A stretch of 8,200 nt of DNA from Candidatus Omnitrophota bacterium. Its GTDB lineage: Bacteria; Omnitrophota; Gorgyraeia; Aquiviventales; Aquiviventaceae. This document shows, in pieces, positions 1 to 6,093 of this stretch. The position numbers and the translations under genes are program-made. The notes under the pieces are model-generated. The model had not been told where the DNA came from, did not search any database, and saw only the letters and a program-made list of their open reading frames with translations. The DNA is taken from the NCBI GenBank assembly GCA_016206725.1, contig JACQRA010000047.1:1-8200 (forward strand). Direction: 5' to 3'. Position 1 is the first letter of the stretch; each line of letters starts with the position of its first letter.

Positions 1-659
1 GCCGTATCCTCTCCGATGTCGGCAGGCGCCATGAACTCGTGCGAGACGCTACCCCCCATCACGCCGGAGTCGGCCTCGCAGGCCAAGACCGAGAGGCCGC
101 AGCGCGCGAAAATCCGCTGATACGCCTCGTACATCGCCTGGTAACTCCGAGCAAGTCCCGCCTCGTCAACGTCGAAGCTATAGGCGTCTTTCATCAGAAA
201 CTCCTTGGAGCGGATGACGCCCCCGCGCGGGCGCGGCTCATCACGGAATTTCGTCTGGATTTGATACAGGATGAGCGGCAGTTGGCGGTGGGATTTGATT
301 TCGGTCACGAGATCCGTGATCACTTCTTCGTGGGTCGGTCCCAACGCCATTTCCTTGCCGGTGCGATCCTTGAACCGGATCAACACGTCCCCGAGCAGCG
401 CGTCGCGCCCGGTTTTTTTCCACAGCTCGATCGGGTGCAAGGCCGGCAACGCACATTCCTGTGCGCCGGCTCGCGTCATCTCTTCGCGAATGATCGCGCT
501 CACCCTCTGCAACACGCGCACCCCCAGGGGAAGATAGGAATACGCGCCGGAACCGAGCCGGCGGATGAGCCCCGCGCGCAGCATCAGCTTGTGGCTCTCC
601 GCTTCCGCGTCCTTAGGGGTTTCTCGAAGTGTCGGGATGAAGGCAGCAGACCAGCGCAT
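1..659 (-). CDS. proS: Prolyl-tRNA synthetase, N-terminal part (3' end outside window)
   Basis: This class II aminoacyl-tRNA synthetase attaches proline to tRNA-Pro in the cytoplasm. Reading the minus strand from the ATG at 659 gives about 219 residues with no stop before the window edge. Recognisable bacterial-type ProS motifs, in order, are ETPKDAEAESHKLMLRAG near the N-terminus, LGSGAYSYLPLG, GPTHEEVITDL, the class II motif 2 region QIQTKFRDEPRPRGG, then SKEFLMKDAYSFD and GGSVSHEF. The editing insertion and anticodon-binding domain expected in this family would lie beyond the left edge. The start matches the usual family N-terminus and lies three bases after the ispG stop. I see no strong Shine-Dalgarno sequence, so translation is probably coupled to ispG. 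A plus-strand frame crosses this region but shows no family motifs. Identification is from motif recall and is secure. Confidence 0.96.
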   Translation of the reverse strand, partial: MRWSAAFIPTLRETPKDAEAESHKLMLRAGLIRRLGSGAYSYLPLGVRVLQRVSAIIREEMTRAGAQECALPALHPIELWKKTGRDALLGDVLIRFKDRTGKEMALGPTHEEVITDLVTEIKSHRQLPLILYQIQTKFRDEPRPRGGVIRSKEFLMKDAYSFDVDEAGLARSYQAMYEAYQRIFARCGLSVLACEADSGVMGGSVSHEFMAPADIGEDT

Positions 660-662
660 CAG

Positions 663-1787
663 CTACGCGGTTACCGGCTGCGAGACGGCTTCGCGTTCGG
701 CAAGAACTCGTTTCACTTCGGCGAGGAGGGCGGAGACCATGTCGGATTCGGCGACGCGGCGAACCTGAACGCCCTTGCGATAGATGACGCCGACCCCGCC
801 TCCGCCGGCCAGGCCGACATCCGCATGTTCCGATTCGCCGGGGCCGTTGACCACACAGCCCATGACCGCGACGGTCAGCTCGAGCGCCCGCGGGTCGGAC
901 TGGGCGAGTTGCGTCAAGCGCTCTTCCACTTCTTTGGCGATGCCCACGACGTCAATCTCGCAACGGCCGCACGACGGACACGCGATGACGTTCGTGGAAA
1001 ACCGACGTAGCTCCAGGGAGGAGAGGATGCGTTGGGCGACTTTCACCTCATCGATCGGATCGCCGGTGATGGAGACGCGAATGGTATCGCCGATGCCTTC
1101 GGCGAGGAGTGAGCCGATGCCGATGGACGATTTCACCGTTGAGGCATCGAGCAACCCCGCTTCCGTCACGCCAAGGTGAAACGGGTAGTCGCACAACTGC
1201 GCCATCCGCCTGTAGGCCTGAAGCATCTGGATCACGTCAGATGATTTCAGCGACACGACGATGTCGAAAAAGCCGAAGCCTTCCAGCAGCCGGATTGATT
1301 TCAGGGCGCTTTGGACGATCGCTTCGACGAGATCGTTCGGGTAGACTTTCTCACACTCTGGGTCGAGTGATCCCACATTGACGCCGATACGAATGGGAAT
1401 GTGACGCTCCTTCGCGCGATCCACCACTTCCCTGACCCGCTTCGCGTCGCGGATATTGCCGGGGTTCCAGCGGATCTTGTCAAACCCGGCTTCAATGGCG
1501 GCGAGGGCGAACTGCGGATGGAAATGGATGTCCGCGACCAGAGGGACCTTGTCGCACTCCCGACGAATCTCCGGCAGCGCTTTGGAGGCTTCAATCGTTG
1601 GAACCGCCACGCGCACGATCTCGCAGCCGGCGGTGGCCAACGCCCGAATCTGTCGGACCGTCGCCTCGATGTCGGTCGTGTCGGTCTTGGTCATGGATTG
1701 GATGGAGATCGGCGCCTCCCCACCAATCACAATATCCTTCACCTTGACTGACCGCGTCTTCCTTCTCTGTACCATCAATTCCGCCAC
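663..1787 (-). CDS. ispG: 4-hydroxy-3-methylbut-2-en-1-yl diphosphate synthase (IspG/GcpE)
   Basis: This 4Fe-4S enzyme carries out the penultimate MEP-pathway step, converting methylerythritol cyclodiphosphate to HMBPP in the cytoplasm. The protein has 374 residues from the GTG at 1787, close to the usual bacterial length of about 370. An N-terminal TIM-barrel part carries SMTKTDTTD (31-39), ADIHFHP (85-91) and RWNPGN (106-111). The C-terminal cluster domain carries CPSCGRC (Cys270, Cys273) and GCVVNGPGE (Cys311, Glu318), which match the known cluster ligands. The GTG start overlaps rseP by 13 bases. An ATG at 1775, four codons later, forms TGATG with the rseP stop and is an equally plausible start, giving 370 residues. 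It is followed three bases later by proS. Function is certain; only the exact start is open. Confidence 0.97.
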   Translation of the reverse strand: MAELMVQRRKTRSVKVKDIVIGGEAPISIQSMTKTDTTDIEATVRQIRALATAGCEIVRVAVPTIEASKALPEIRRECDKVPLVADIHFHPQFALAAIEAGFDKIRWNPGNIRDAKRVREVVDRAKERHIPIRIGVNVGSLDPECEKVYPNDLVEAIVQSALKSIRLLEGFGFFDIVVSLKSSDVIQMLQAYRRMAQLCDYPFHLGVTEAGLLDASTVKSSIGIGSLLAEGIGDTIRVSITGDPIDEVKVAQRILSSLELRRFSTNVIACPSCGRCEIDVVGIAKEVEERLTQLAQSDPRALELTVAVMGCVVNGPGESEHADVGLAGGGGVGVIYRKGVQVRRVAESDMVSALLAEVKRVLAEREAVSQPVTA

Positions 1788-2896
1788 CAGTCCAACACCT
1801 TATCGACGACCCCTAAGCGTTGCACGTCATTGATGCAAATGAAGACGAACAGCGTGAGCAGCAGCGCGAAACTGACTTTTGTCGCCTGCTCCTGGATTTT
1901 CAGACTCACGGGACGCCCGCGAATCTTCTCGAAGACGAGGAACAGCAAATGGCCGCCATCCAGGATGGGAATGGGAAAGACATTAAAGACTGCCAGGCTG
2001 AGGCTGAAGATGCTCACCAAATAGAGCAGCGCGCCGAATCCCATGCGGGCCGCCTCAGAGGTCAGATACAAAATCCCGATCGGGCCGGTGAGCGATTCTT
2101 GGGCCGAGACGCGGCCGGTCGCCAACGCCCAAAGGGACAAGCCGATTTGCGCCGTCCACTCCAGTTCCTTTTGGAGCGTCTCCTTCACGGCCTGGAGGGG
2201 ACCGACCCGATAGGGCTCGAAATCGCCGCGAGGCACGATGCCGATGAGACCCACCGTCTTGGTCCGTCCAAAAGGATCCGTGGACGGGCGCGCCTTGGGC
2301 GTGACCGTCAAGGAGAGCCGTCTTACCTCTGGAGCCCCCGGGGCGACACCCCGAGCGGAGTCGAGGGGTCGGTCAATCTGCAGGGCCAGCGGACGCTCCG
2401 GTGAGCGGTGGACCAGCTTGGTCAGCTCATCCCACGTCCGAATCGGCTGCCCGTCCACTGAGCGAATGCGATCGCCGACCTCAAAACCCGCCGCTTTGGC
2501 CGGCATGTCATCAATCAGCTTCCCAACGGTGGGGAGCAATTCCGGATAGCCGATGACCAAGACGACCCAGAGGGCTACGGTCGAGACGAGCGCATTCACG
2601 ATCGGGCCGGCCGCGATAATCCGCGCCCGCACGGCGATCGGCTGAGCAAGAAATTCACCGGCTTGATGGGCTTGTTCCTCGGCCTGCTCGCCGGCCATCT
2701 TGACGTACCCGCCAAGCGGCAGGAGGCTGAGCACGTACTCCGTCTCGCCCCGCTTCCAGCCCCACAGACGGGGACCGAAGCCGATTGAAAATCGCAGGAC
2801 CCGCACGCCGGAGCATCGAGCGACGAGGAAATGACCCCACTCATGCACGAGAATGAGCAGGCTGAGAACGGAGACGGAGATGAGCCACGACATCAC
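1775..2896 (-). CDS. rseP: RIP site-2 zinc metalloprotease RseP
   Basis: This inner-membrane protease cuts substrates within the membrane, classically anti-sigma factors in envelope stress signalling, and also removes remnant signal peptides. The 373 residues include the zinc motif HEWGH (18-22) in the first membrane helix, the GGYVKMAGE segment (62-70), and a PDZ domain at about 120-200 (DDMPAKAAGFEVGDRI onwards). The third zinc ligand lies in NVFPIPILDGG (305-315, Asp313) in a later helix, and a final hydrophobic segment spans about 342-356. There is one recognisable PDZ domain rather than the two of E. coli, as in many shorter homologues. Residues 177-190 look like an in-frame repeat-derived insertion. 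The frame opens with GTG at 2896 followed directly by ATG at 2893. The ATG forms TGATG with the dxr stop and is my preferred start. The 3' end overlaps ispG. Confidence 0.96.
   Translation of the reverse strand: MMSWLISVSVLSLLILVHEWGHFLVARCSGVRVLRFSIGFGPRLWGWKRGETEYVLSLLPLGGYVKMAGEQAEEQAHQAGEFLAQPIAVRARIIAAGPIVNALVSTVALWVVLVIGYPELLPTVGKLIDDMPAKAAGFEVGDRIRSVDGQPIRTWDELTKLVHRSPERPLALQIDRPLDSARGVAPGAPEVRRLSLTVTPKARPSTDPFGRTKTVGLIGIVPRGDFEPYRVGPLQAVKETLQKELEWTAQIGLSLWALATGRVSAQESLTGPIGILYLTSEAARMGFGALLYLVSIFSLSLAVFNVFPIPILDGGHLLFLVFEKIRGRPVSLKIQEQATKVSFALLLTLFVFICINDVQRLGVVDKVLDWWRN
2327..2368 (-). repeat. GC-rich palindromic repeat-like insertion in the rseP PDZ region
   Basis: Residues 177-190 of RseP (P-LDSARGVAPGAP-E) interrupt what is usually a short turn between PDZ strands, LALQIDR before and RRLSLTVTP after. 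The DNA contains a 15-base hairpin CGGGG-CGACA-CCCCG (2339-2353) next to a stretch reading TCGACTCCGCTCGGGG on the minus strand. I recall similar short dispersed palindromes in many environmental genomes. The frame is preserved. Whether it is a true dispersed repeat cannot be decided from this window, since there is only one copy here. Confidence 0.4.
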
Positions 2897-4110
2897 AGAA
2901 AGCGATGCGGAGTGCGGAGTGCGGAGTGCGGAGGACCCGTTTCACATCCCGCACCCTGCATCCTGCATCCCGCACTGATGTGTTGGGCGGTTTGGCGGGC
3001 CCAGGCATCAACCACCAGGATGTCATCGAACGTCTGCATGGAGGCGGCTTGATGTTGCGCCAAGGTCTCTTCAATGACGCGCGCGATTTCTCCAAAGGCG
3101 AGTTCCTCATCGAGATAGGCGCGCACCGCCACCTCGTTGGCGGCGGAGAGCACGGCACAGGCGGAGTCCCCTCGACGAGCCGCCTCCAGCGCCAGCCGCA
3201 GACAAGGAAAACGCTCTAGGTCCGGTTCGCAGAAGGTGAGCGGCGACTGCCGAAGCAGTTGAACGCCGGGCCACCGAGCCGGCCAGCGCTCAGGAAAACT
3301 CAAGGCGTATTGGATCGGAAGGCGCATATCGCACGCGCTCATCTGTGTCAGCACGGTCCCGTCCACGAGCTCCACCACGGCGTGCACCTGCGCTTGGGGA
3401 TGGATCAGCACGCGGATGCGATCGAAGGGCATGTCAAAGAGCCAATGGGCCTCGATCACTTCCAGCCCCTTGTTCATGAGTGTTGCGGAATCCACCGTAA
3501 TCTTCGGTCCCATCTGCCACTTCGGATGGCGCAGAACGGTCTGAACAGGCACCTGCTGCAATTGAGTGGCGTCGAATGACCAGAGGGGACCGCCGCTGCC
3601 CGTCACCCCAATGCCGGCAATCTCTTCTCGGGGGATTCCCCGCAGTAGTTGAAACAGCGCGGCGTGTTCGCTGTCGACAGGAATCAAGATCGTCTGATGC
3701 GCTCGGGTGAGCCGCGTGATGAGTGAGCCGGCCATCACGAGAAGCTCTTTGGAGGCCAAGGCAATCCGCTTGCCGGCTTCAATCGCCTTGACCAGTGGGG
3801 TGAGCGCCTCGCGTCCCGACGTCCCAACCACGACCACGTCCACTCGCGGATCGGTAACCAGCGTGATGAGCCCCTCGACTCCGGCCAACACGTTGACATG
3901 GGAAGCACGCTGCGCCAACTGCGCGGCTTTTGCTTCATCAACCACGCCGACAAGAGATGGATGGTGCCGGGCAATCTGCTGTTCCAGCAGATCAATGCGG
4001 GAATGCGCGGCAAGGCCGACGAGCGACAGACGCTGGGGGTGGCTGGCGATGACCTCGAGGGTCTGTTGGCCAATCGAGCCCGTCGAGCCCAGCACCGCCA
4101 CCCGCTTCAT
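2893..4110 (-). CDS. dxr: 1-deoxy-D-xylulose 5-phosphate reductoisomerase with repeat-encoded tail
   Basis: Dxr converts DXP to 2-C-methylerythritol 4-phosphate using NADPH and a divalent metal, the committed MEP-pathway step. The N-terminal NADPH-binding loop is GSTGSIGQQ (8-16). The catalytic part has ASKELLVMAG (119-128), PVDSEHAALF (144-153), TGSGGPLW (170-177), the flexible loop HPKWQMG (195-201) and DSATLMNKGLEVIE (207-220). Metal ligands by analogy with E. coli are Asp146, Glu148 and Glu217. The protein has 405 residues. The usual C-terminal helix ends near ARQTAQHI (371-378), and residues 379-405 are a rather low-complexity tail encoded by two 7-bp tandem arrays. The ATG at 4110 has GGGAG five bases upstream, inside another heptamer array. 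The stop forms TGATG with the rseP ATG at 2893. Function is certain; whether the tail has a role is unknown. Confidence 0.97.
   Translation of the reverse strand: MKRVAVLGSTGSIGQQTLEVIASHPQRLSLVGLAAHSRIDLLEQQIARHHPSLVGVVDEAKAAQLAQRASHVNVLAGVEGLITLVTDPRVDVVVVGTSGREALTPLVKAIEAGKRIALASKELLVMAGSLITRLTRAHQTILIPVDSEHAALFQLLRGIPREEIAGIGVTGSGGPLWSFDATQLQQVPVQTVLRHPKWQMGPKITVDSATLMNKGLEVIEAHWLFDMPFDRIRVLIHPQAQVHAVVELVDGTVLTQMSACDMRLPIQYALSFPERWPARWPGVQLLRQSPLTFCEPDLERFPCLRLALEAARRGDSACAVLSAANEVAVRAYLDEELAFGEIARVIEETLAQHQAASMQTFDDILVVDAWARQTAQHISAGCRMQGAGCETGPPHSALRTPHRFL
2906..2933. repeat. Heptamer tandem repeat, four perfect TGCGGAG units
   Basis: Four uninterrupted copies of TGCGGAG occur at 2906-2912, 2913-2919, 2920-2926 and 2927-2933. 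They lie in the last part of the dxr coding sequence, just before the rseP start. The period of seven is out of step with codons, so successive units encode different residues (read as PHSALRTPH on the minus strand). Confidence 0.9.
2945..2975. repeat. Degenerate heptamer array, CATCCYG type, about 4.4 units
   Basis: Units CATCCCG, CACCCTG, CATCCTG and CATCCCG follow each other at 2945-2972, with a partial fifth CAC. The array is 11 bases from the TGCGGAG array and partly complementary to it (CCGCAC against GTGCGG), so the pair could form an imperfect hairpin. It encodes the first part of the Dxr tail, beginning at residue 379. Confidence 0.85.
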
Positions 4111-4115
4111 ACTAA

Positions 4116-4120
4116 CTCCC
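4116..4120 (-). promoter_or_regulatory. dxr ribosome-binding site supplied by the heptamer array
   Basis: GGGAG lies five bases before the dxr ATG at 4110 and is formed by the last GCAGGGA repeat unit plus the next base. The preceding units carry further GGGAG and GAGAG copies seven and fourteen bases upstream, too far away to serve the same ATG well. Copy-number change in the array would leave the nearest site intact. Confidence 0.6.
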
Positions 4121-4137
4121 TGCTCCCTGCTCTCTGC
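4117..4137. repeat. Heptamer tandem repeat between cdsA and dxr, three units
   Basis: TCCCTGC, TCCCTGC and TCTCTGC follow each other in the 36-base gap between the cdsA stop and dxr start; a fourth, decayed unit may follow. On the minus strand the unit is GCAGGGA. This is the same period as the arrays at the other end of dxr but a different unit. Confidence 0.85.
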
Positions 4138-4146
4138 TTCCTATGA

Positions 4147-5010
4147 TTATCCATAAATCAGGAACCCATAGAAGAGCGGCGCGGTAAACAACAAACTATC
4201 GAGCACGTCCAACACCCCGCCCAACCCTGGAAAGAGGTTGCCGGAATCCTTCACCTGGCAATCGCGTTTAATGAGCGACTCCGCGAGATCGCCAAGTTGC
4301 GCAACCACCCCCAAGACGAGGCCGAGGCCGAATCCGCACCAGAGCGAACCGTGCAATCGAACGACCATCGAGTTGGCCAACGCCGCGGTGGCCGCGCTGA
4401 CGACGATCCCGCCGACGAATCCCTCCACCGTCTTTCGGGGACTGATGCGCTGCATCAAGGTGTGCCGCCCCAACAGCTTGCCGGTCACCAAGGCGCCGGC
4501 GTCACCCATCTTGGTGACCAGAATGAGAAACAGCACGAGCCACAAACCTTCCTGATCCTTAAACACGCGGATGTAATAGAGGTACGTGAAGAGGCCGGCG
4601 ATATAAGCCAGGCCGAAGAGCGTCGTCGCCAAGCCGCTCATGGCTTCGAAGGTGTTCCGCCGGGTCAACTGCCGGAGGAAAATGATGACAATCGTCACCG
4701 GCCAAAAGATGTCCCACACCCAATTCAGCAGCGTGGCCCCCTCGCCGATGAACGGGGCCATCACCTGAGTCGGTTGGATGACCGAACGCCACGCCACGAG
4801 CCCGGAAAAGACGACCCCGAGGATGACGCCTAACGGCCGATGCACCAAAATCCCTCGATGCCGGACGATCGTGAAAAACTCATGGAGGGCCATTCCGATC
4901 AACAGGGTCATGACCACGGCAAAGGCCCAGAGCGGTAACCAGAACAACGTCACCAAGACGATGGTGATGAGGAGGAAGGAGCTACTCAGCCGCTGGATCA
5001 GATTGGCCAT
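4147..5010 (-). CDS. cdsA: Phosphatidate cytidylyltransferase (CDP-diacylglycerol synthase)
   Basis: CdsA is an integral inner-membrane enzyme that makes CDP-diacylglycerol from phosphatidic acid and CTP, the precursor of the major phospholipids. The 287-residue protein is mostly hydrophobic, with perhaps eight membrane segments. It carries SPRKTVEGFVGG (190-201) and the C-terminal family signature beginning SLIKRDCQVKDSG (245-257). The signature continues as PGLGGVLDVLDS, where the familiar proteobacterial form reads PGHGG followed by LDRIDS, so the His and Arg are replaced by Leu and Val. The family's WxxDxGAY-like segment here reads VTKMGDAGA (165-173). The ATG at 5010 has GAGG six bases upstream and overlaps the end of uppS by 29 bases. 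The stop lies 36 bases before the dxr start. Identification is firm; the signature variation may be lineage-typical. Confidence 0.94.
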   Translation of the reverse strand: MANLIQRLSSSFLLITIVLVTLFWLPLWAFAVVMTLLIGMALHEFFTIVRHRGILVHRPLGVILGVVFSGLVAWRSVIQPTQVMAPFIGEGATLLNWVWDIFWPVTIVIIFLRQLTRRNTFEAMSGLATTLFGLAYIAGLFTYLYYIRVFKDQEGLWLVLFLILVTKMGDAGALVTGKLLGRHTLMQRISPRKTVEGFVGGIVVSAATAALANSMVVRLHGSLWCGFGLGLVLGVVAQLGDLAESLIKRDCQVKDSGNLFPGLGGVLDVLDSLLFTAPLFYGFLIYG

Positions 5011-5695
5011 TCGTCGCCTCGCTCACGGTCGTGTTCCCAAACCGCCGCTGCCGATGCTGGTACGCGGCCACGGCTTCAACCAGCGTCTGCTTCGTAAAGT
5101 CCGGCCAGAGGGTGGGGGTCACGTAGAGCTCGCAATAGGAAATCTGCCAGAGGAGAAAATTCGAGAGGCGCTGTTCCCCTGAGGTGCGGATTAAGAGATC
5201 CGGATCAGGCAGGTCAGGCCGATACAGGTGTTGCGCGATGGTCTGTTCATCAATGACCTCCGGCGTCAAGCGTCCTTGCTGGACCAGCCGGGCGATGTGT
5301 CGCGTCGCGTCCACCAGCTCTTGCCGACCGCCGTAGCTCAACGCCAGCGTCAAGGTCATGCGATGAAACGCCTCCGTCTGAGCCATGGCGGCCTGCAATT
5401 GATGCAGGACGGGGGGAGGCAGCTCCTCCAGACGGCCGATCGCCTGCAATCGAATCTCATTCGCGCGCAGGCGATCGAGTTCTCCCTGGAGAAACTCGAC
5501 CAGCAACTCCATCAGCTCTCGGATCTCCTGAGAAGGACGGCGCCAATTCTCCCAGGAGAAGGCATAAAGGGTCAGCGCCGGGATGCCGAGCTCACAACAG
5601 CCTTCCACGACCCGGCGGACGGCTTCGGCGCCGGCTCGATGCCCGAGGATGCGCGGCAGCCCACGCGCCGTGGCCCACCGGCCGTTGCCATCCAT
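4982..5695 (-). CDS. uppS: Undecaprenyl (isoprenyl) diphosphate synthase; true start probably further upstream
   Basis: This cis-prenyltransferase extends farnesyl diphosphate with isopentenyl diphosphate to give the C55 carrier of peptidoglycan and other envelope polymers. From the ATG at 5695 there are 237 residues. They carry MDGNGRWA (1-8, catalytic Asp2), GHRAGAEAVRR (18-28), LYAFSWENW (43-51, usually FSSENW in E. coli), LSYGGRQE (119-126), LLIRTSGEQRLSNFLLWQ (167-184) and WPDF (197-200). The family normally has a beta strand before this Met, and the same frame upstream reads LPQHLAII directly joined to MDGNGRW, so ATG 5695 is probably not the real N-terminus. No ATG, GTG or TTG is available upstream in that frame (see 5696-5776). 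The last 17 or so residues lie past the usual RRFG end, and the gene overlaps cdsA by 29 bases. Confidence 0.95.
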   Translation of the reverse strand: MDGNGRWATARGLPRILGHRAGAEAVRRVVEGCCELGIPALTLYAFSWENWRRPSQEIRELMELLVEFLQGELDRLRANEIRLQAIGRLEELPPPVLHQLQAAMAQTEAFHRMTLTLALSYGGRQELVDATRHIARLVQQGRLTPEVIDEQTIAQHLYRPDLPDPDLLIRTSGEQRLSNFLLWQISYCELYVTPTLWPDFTKQTLVEAVAAYQHRQRRFGNTTVSEATNGQSDPAAE

Positions 5696-5776
5696 AATGA
5701 TGGCAAGATGCTGCGGGAGTCTCGTGGAATCGAGTCTGATCGAGTGATCGCTATTGGGTGGCGTCGTAATGATCAG
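5696..5776 (-). other. Conserved uppS N-terminal extension without a canonical start codon
   Basis: In frame with uppS, the 27 codons upstream of ATG 5695 end in RLPQHLAII, which joins MDGNGRW exactly as in typical undecaprenyl diphosphate synthases (PxHVAIIMDGNGRW). The frame stays open back to a TGA near 5835, inside the upstream coiled-coil gene. No ATG, GTG or TTG occurs between them. Non-canonical candidates are CTG at 5776 and ATC at 5773, both touching the upstream gene's TGA, and ATT at 5770. ATT would place the DGNGRW Asp at residue 27, next to Asp26 in E. coli. I see no strong Shine-Dalgarno before any of these, so coupling to the upstream stop is the likeliest mechanism. A base error in the sequence is the main alternative. 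Confidence 0.7.
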
Positions 5777-6075
5777 GGGCTCGGTGGTGTTGCTTGCGCT
5801 TGCGCGCGTGTTCGCTCGAGCTCGGCCTTGAGCTGCTCAATGGTCTTGAGCTGCTCGTCCACCTGACTCTTGAGCGTCGTGTGCTCGCTCTTCAGGGTGT
5901 CGTGTTCACTGCGCAGCCCCTCAACCTCAGCCTGCAATTCGTCCGCTACGATCTCCAGGTCGTCCCGCTCAAGCCGCAGGTCATCCACTTGCGATCCCAC
6001 CATCGCGACCGTCACCGCCAAGACGATACTCAATCCCGTCGCTCCAATGAGCGCCCACATGATTTTTTTATTCAT
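5773..6075 (-). CDS. Small membrane-anchored coiled-coil protein, function unknown
   Basis: I do not recognise a family. The 100-residue product begins with a short basic stretch (MNKK) and one hydrophobic helix (about residues 6-27). The rest is a highly charged coiled coil from about 29 to 92 with clear heptad spacing, including the near-repeat SEHDTLK / SEHTTLK. A short Ala/Pro-rich end follows. The likely topology is a single anchored helix with a periplasmic or cytoplasmic rod, as in FtsB- or FtsL-like and other envelope scaffold proteins, but I see no specific motif to claim one. AAGGAG lies ten bases before the ATG. It starts 18 bases after the lipoprotein stop, and its TGA abuts the uppS N-terminal extension, so it sits in the operon between an outer-membrane lipoprotein and a cell-wall lipid enzyme. 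Confidence 0.8.
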   Translation of the reverse strand: MNKKIMWALIGATGLSIVLAVTVAMVGSQVDDLRLERDDLEIVADELQAEVEGLRSEHDTLKSEHTTLKSQVDEQLKTIEQLKAELERTRAQAQATPPSP

Positions 6076-6093
6076 CGTGCGGTGTCTCCTTGT

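Noticed and set aside
39..1010. Long plus-strand open frame (323 codons) opposite proS and ispG
   Set aside because: It lacks family motifs and has a composition typical of an antisense GC-rich frame, while the minus strand here encodes unmistakable ProS and IspG.
2906..2975. CRISPR-like array
   Set aside because: Units are 7 bp and contiguous with no unique spacers; they are simple tandem repeats.
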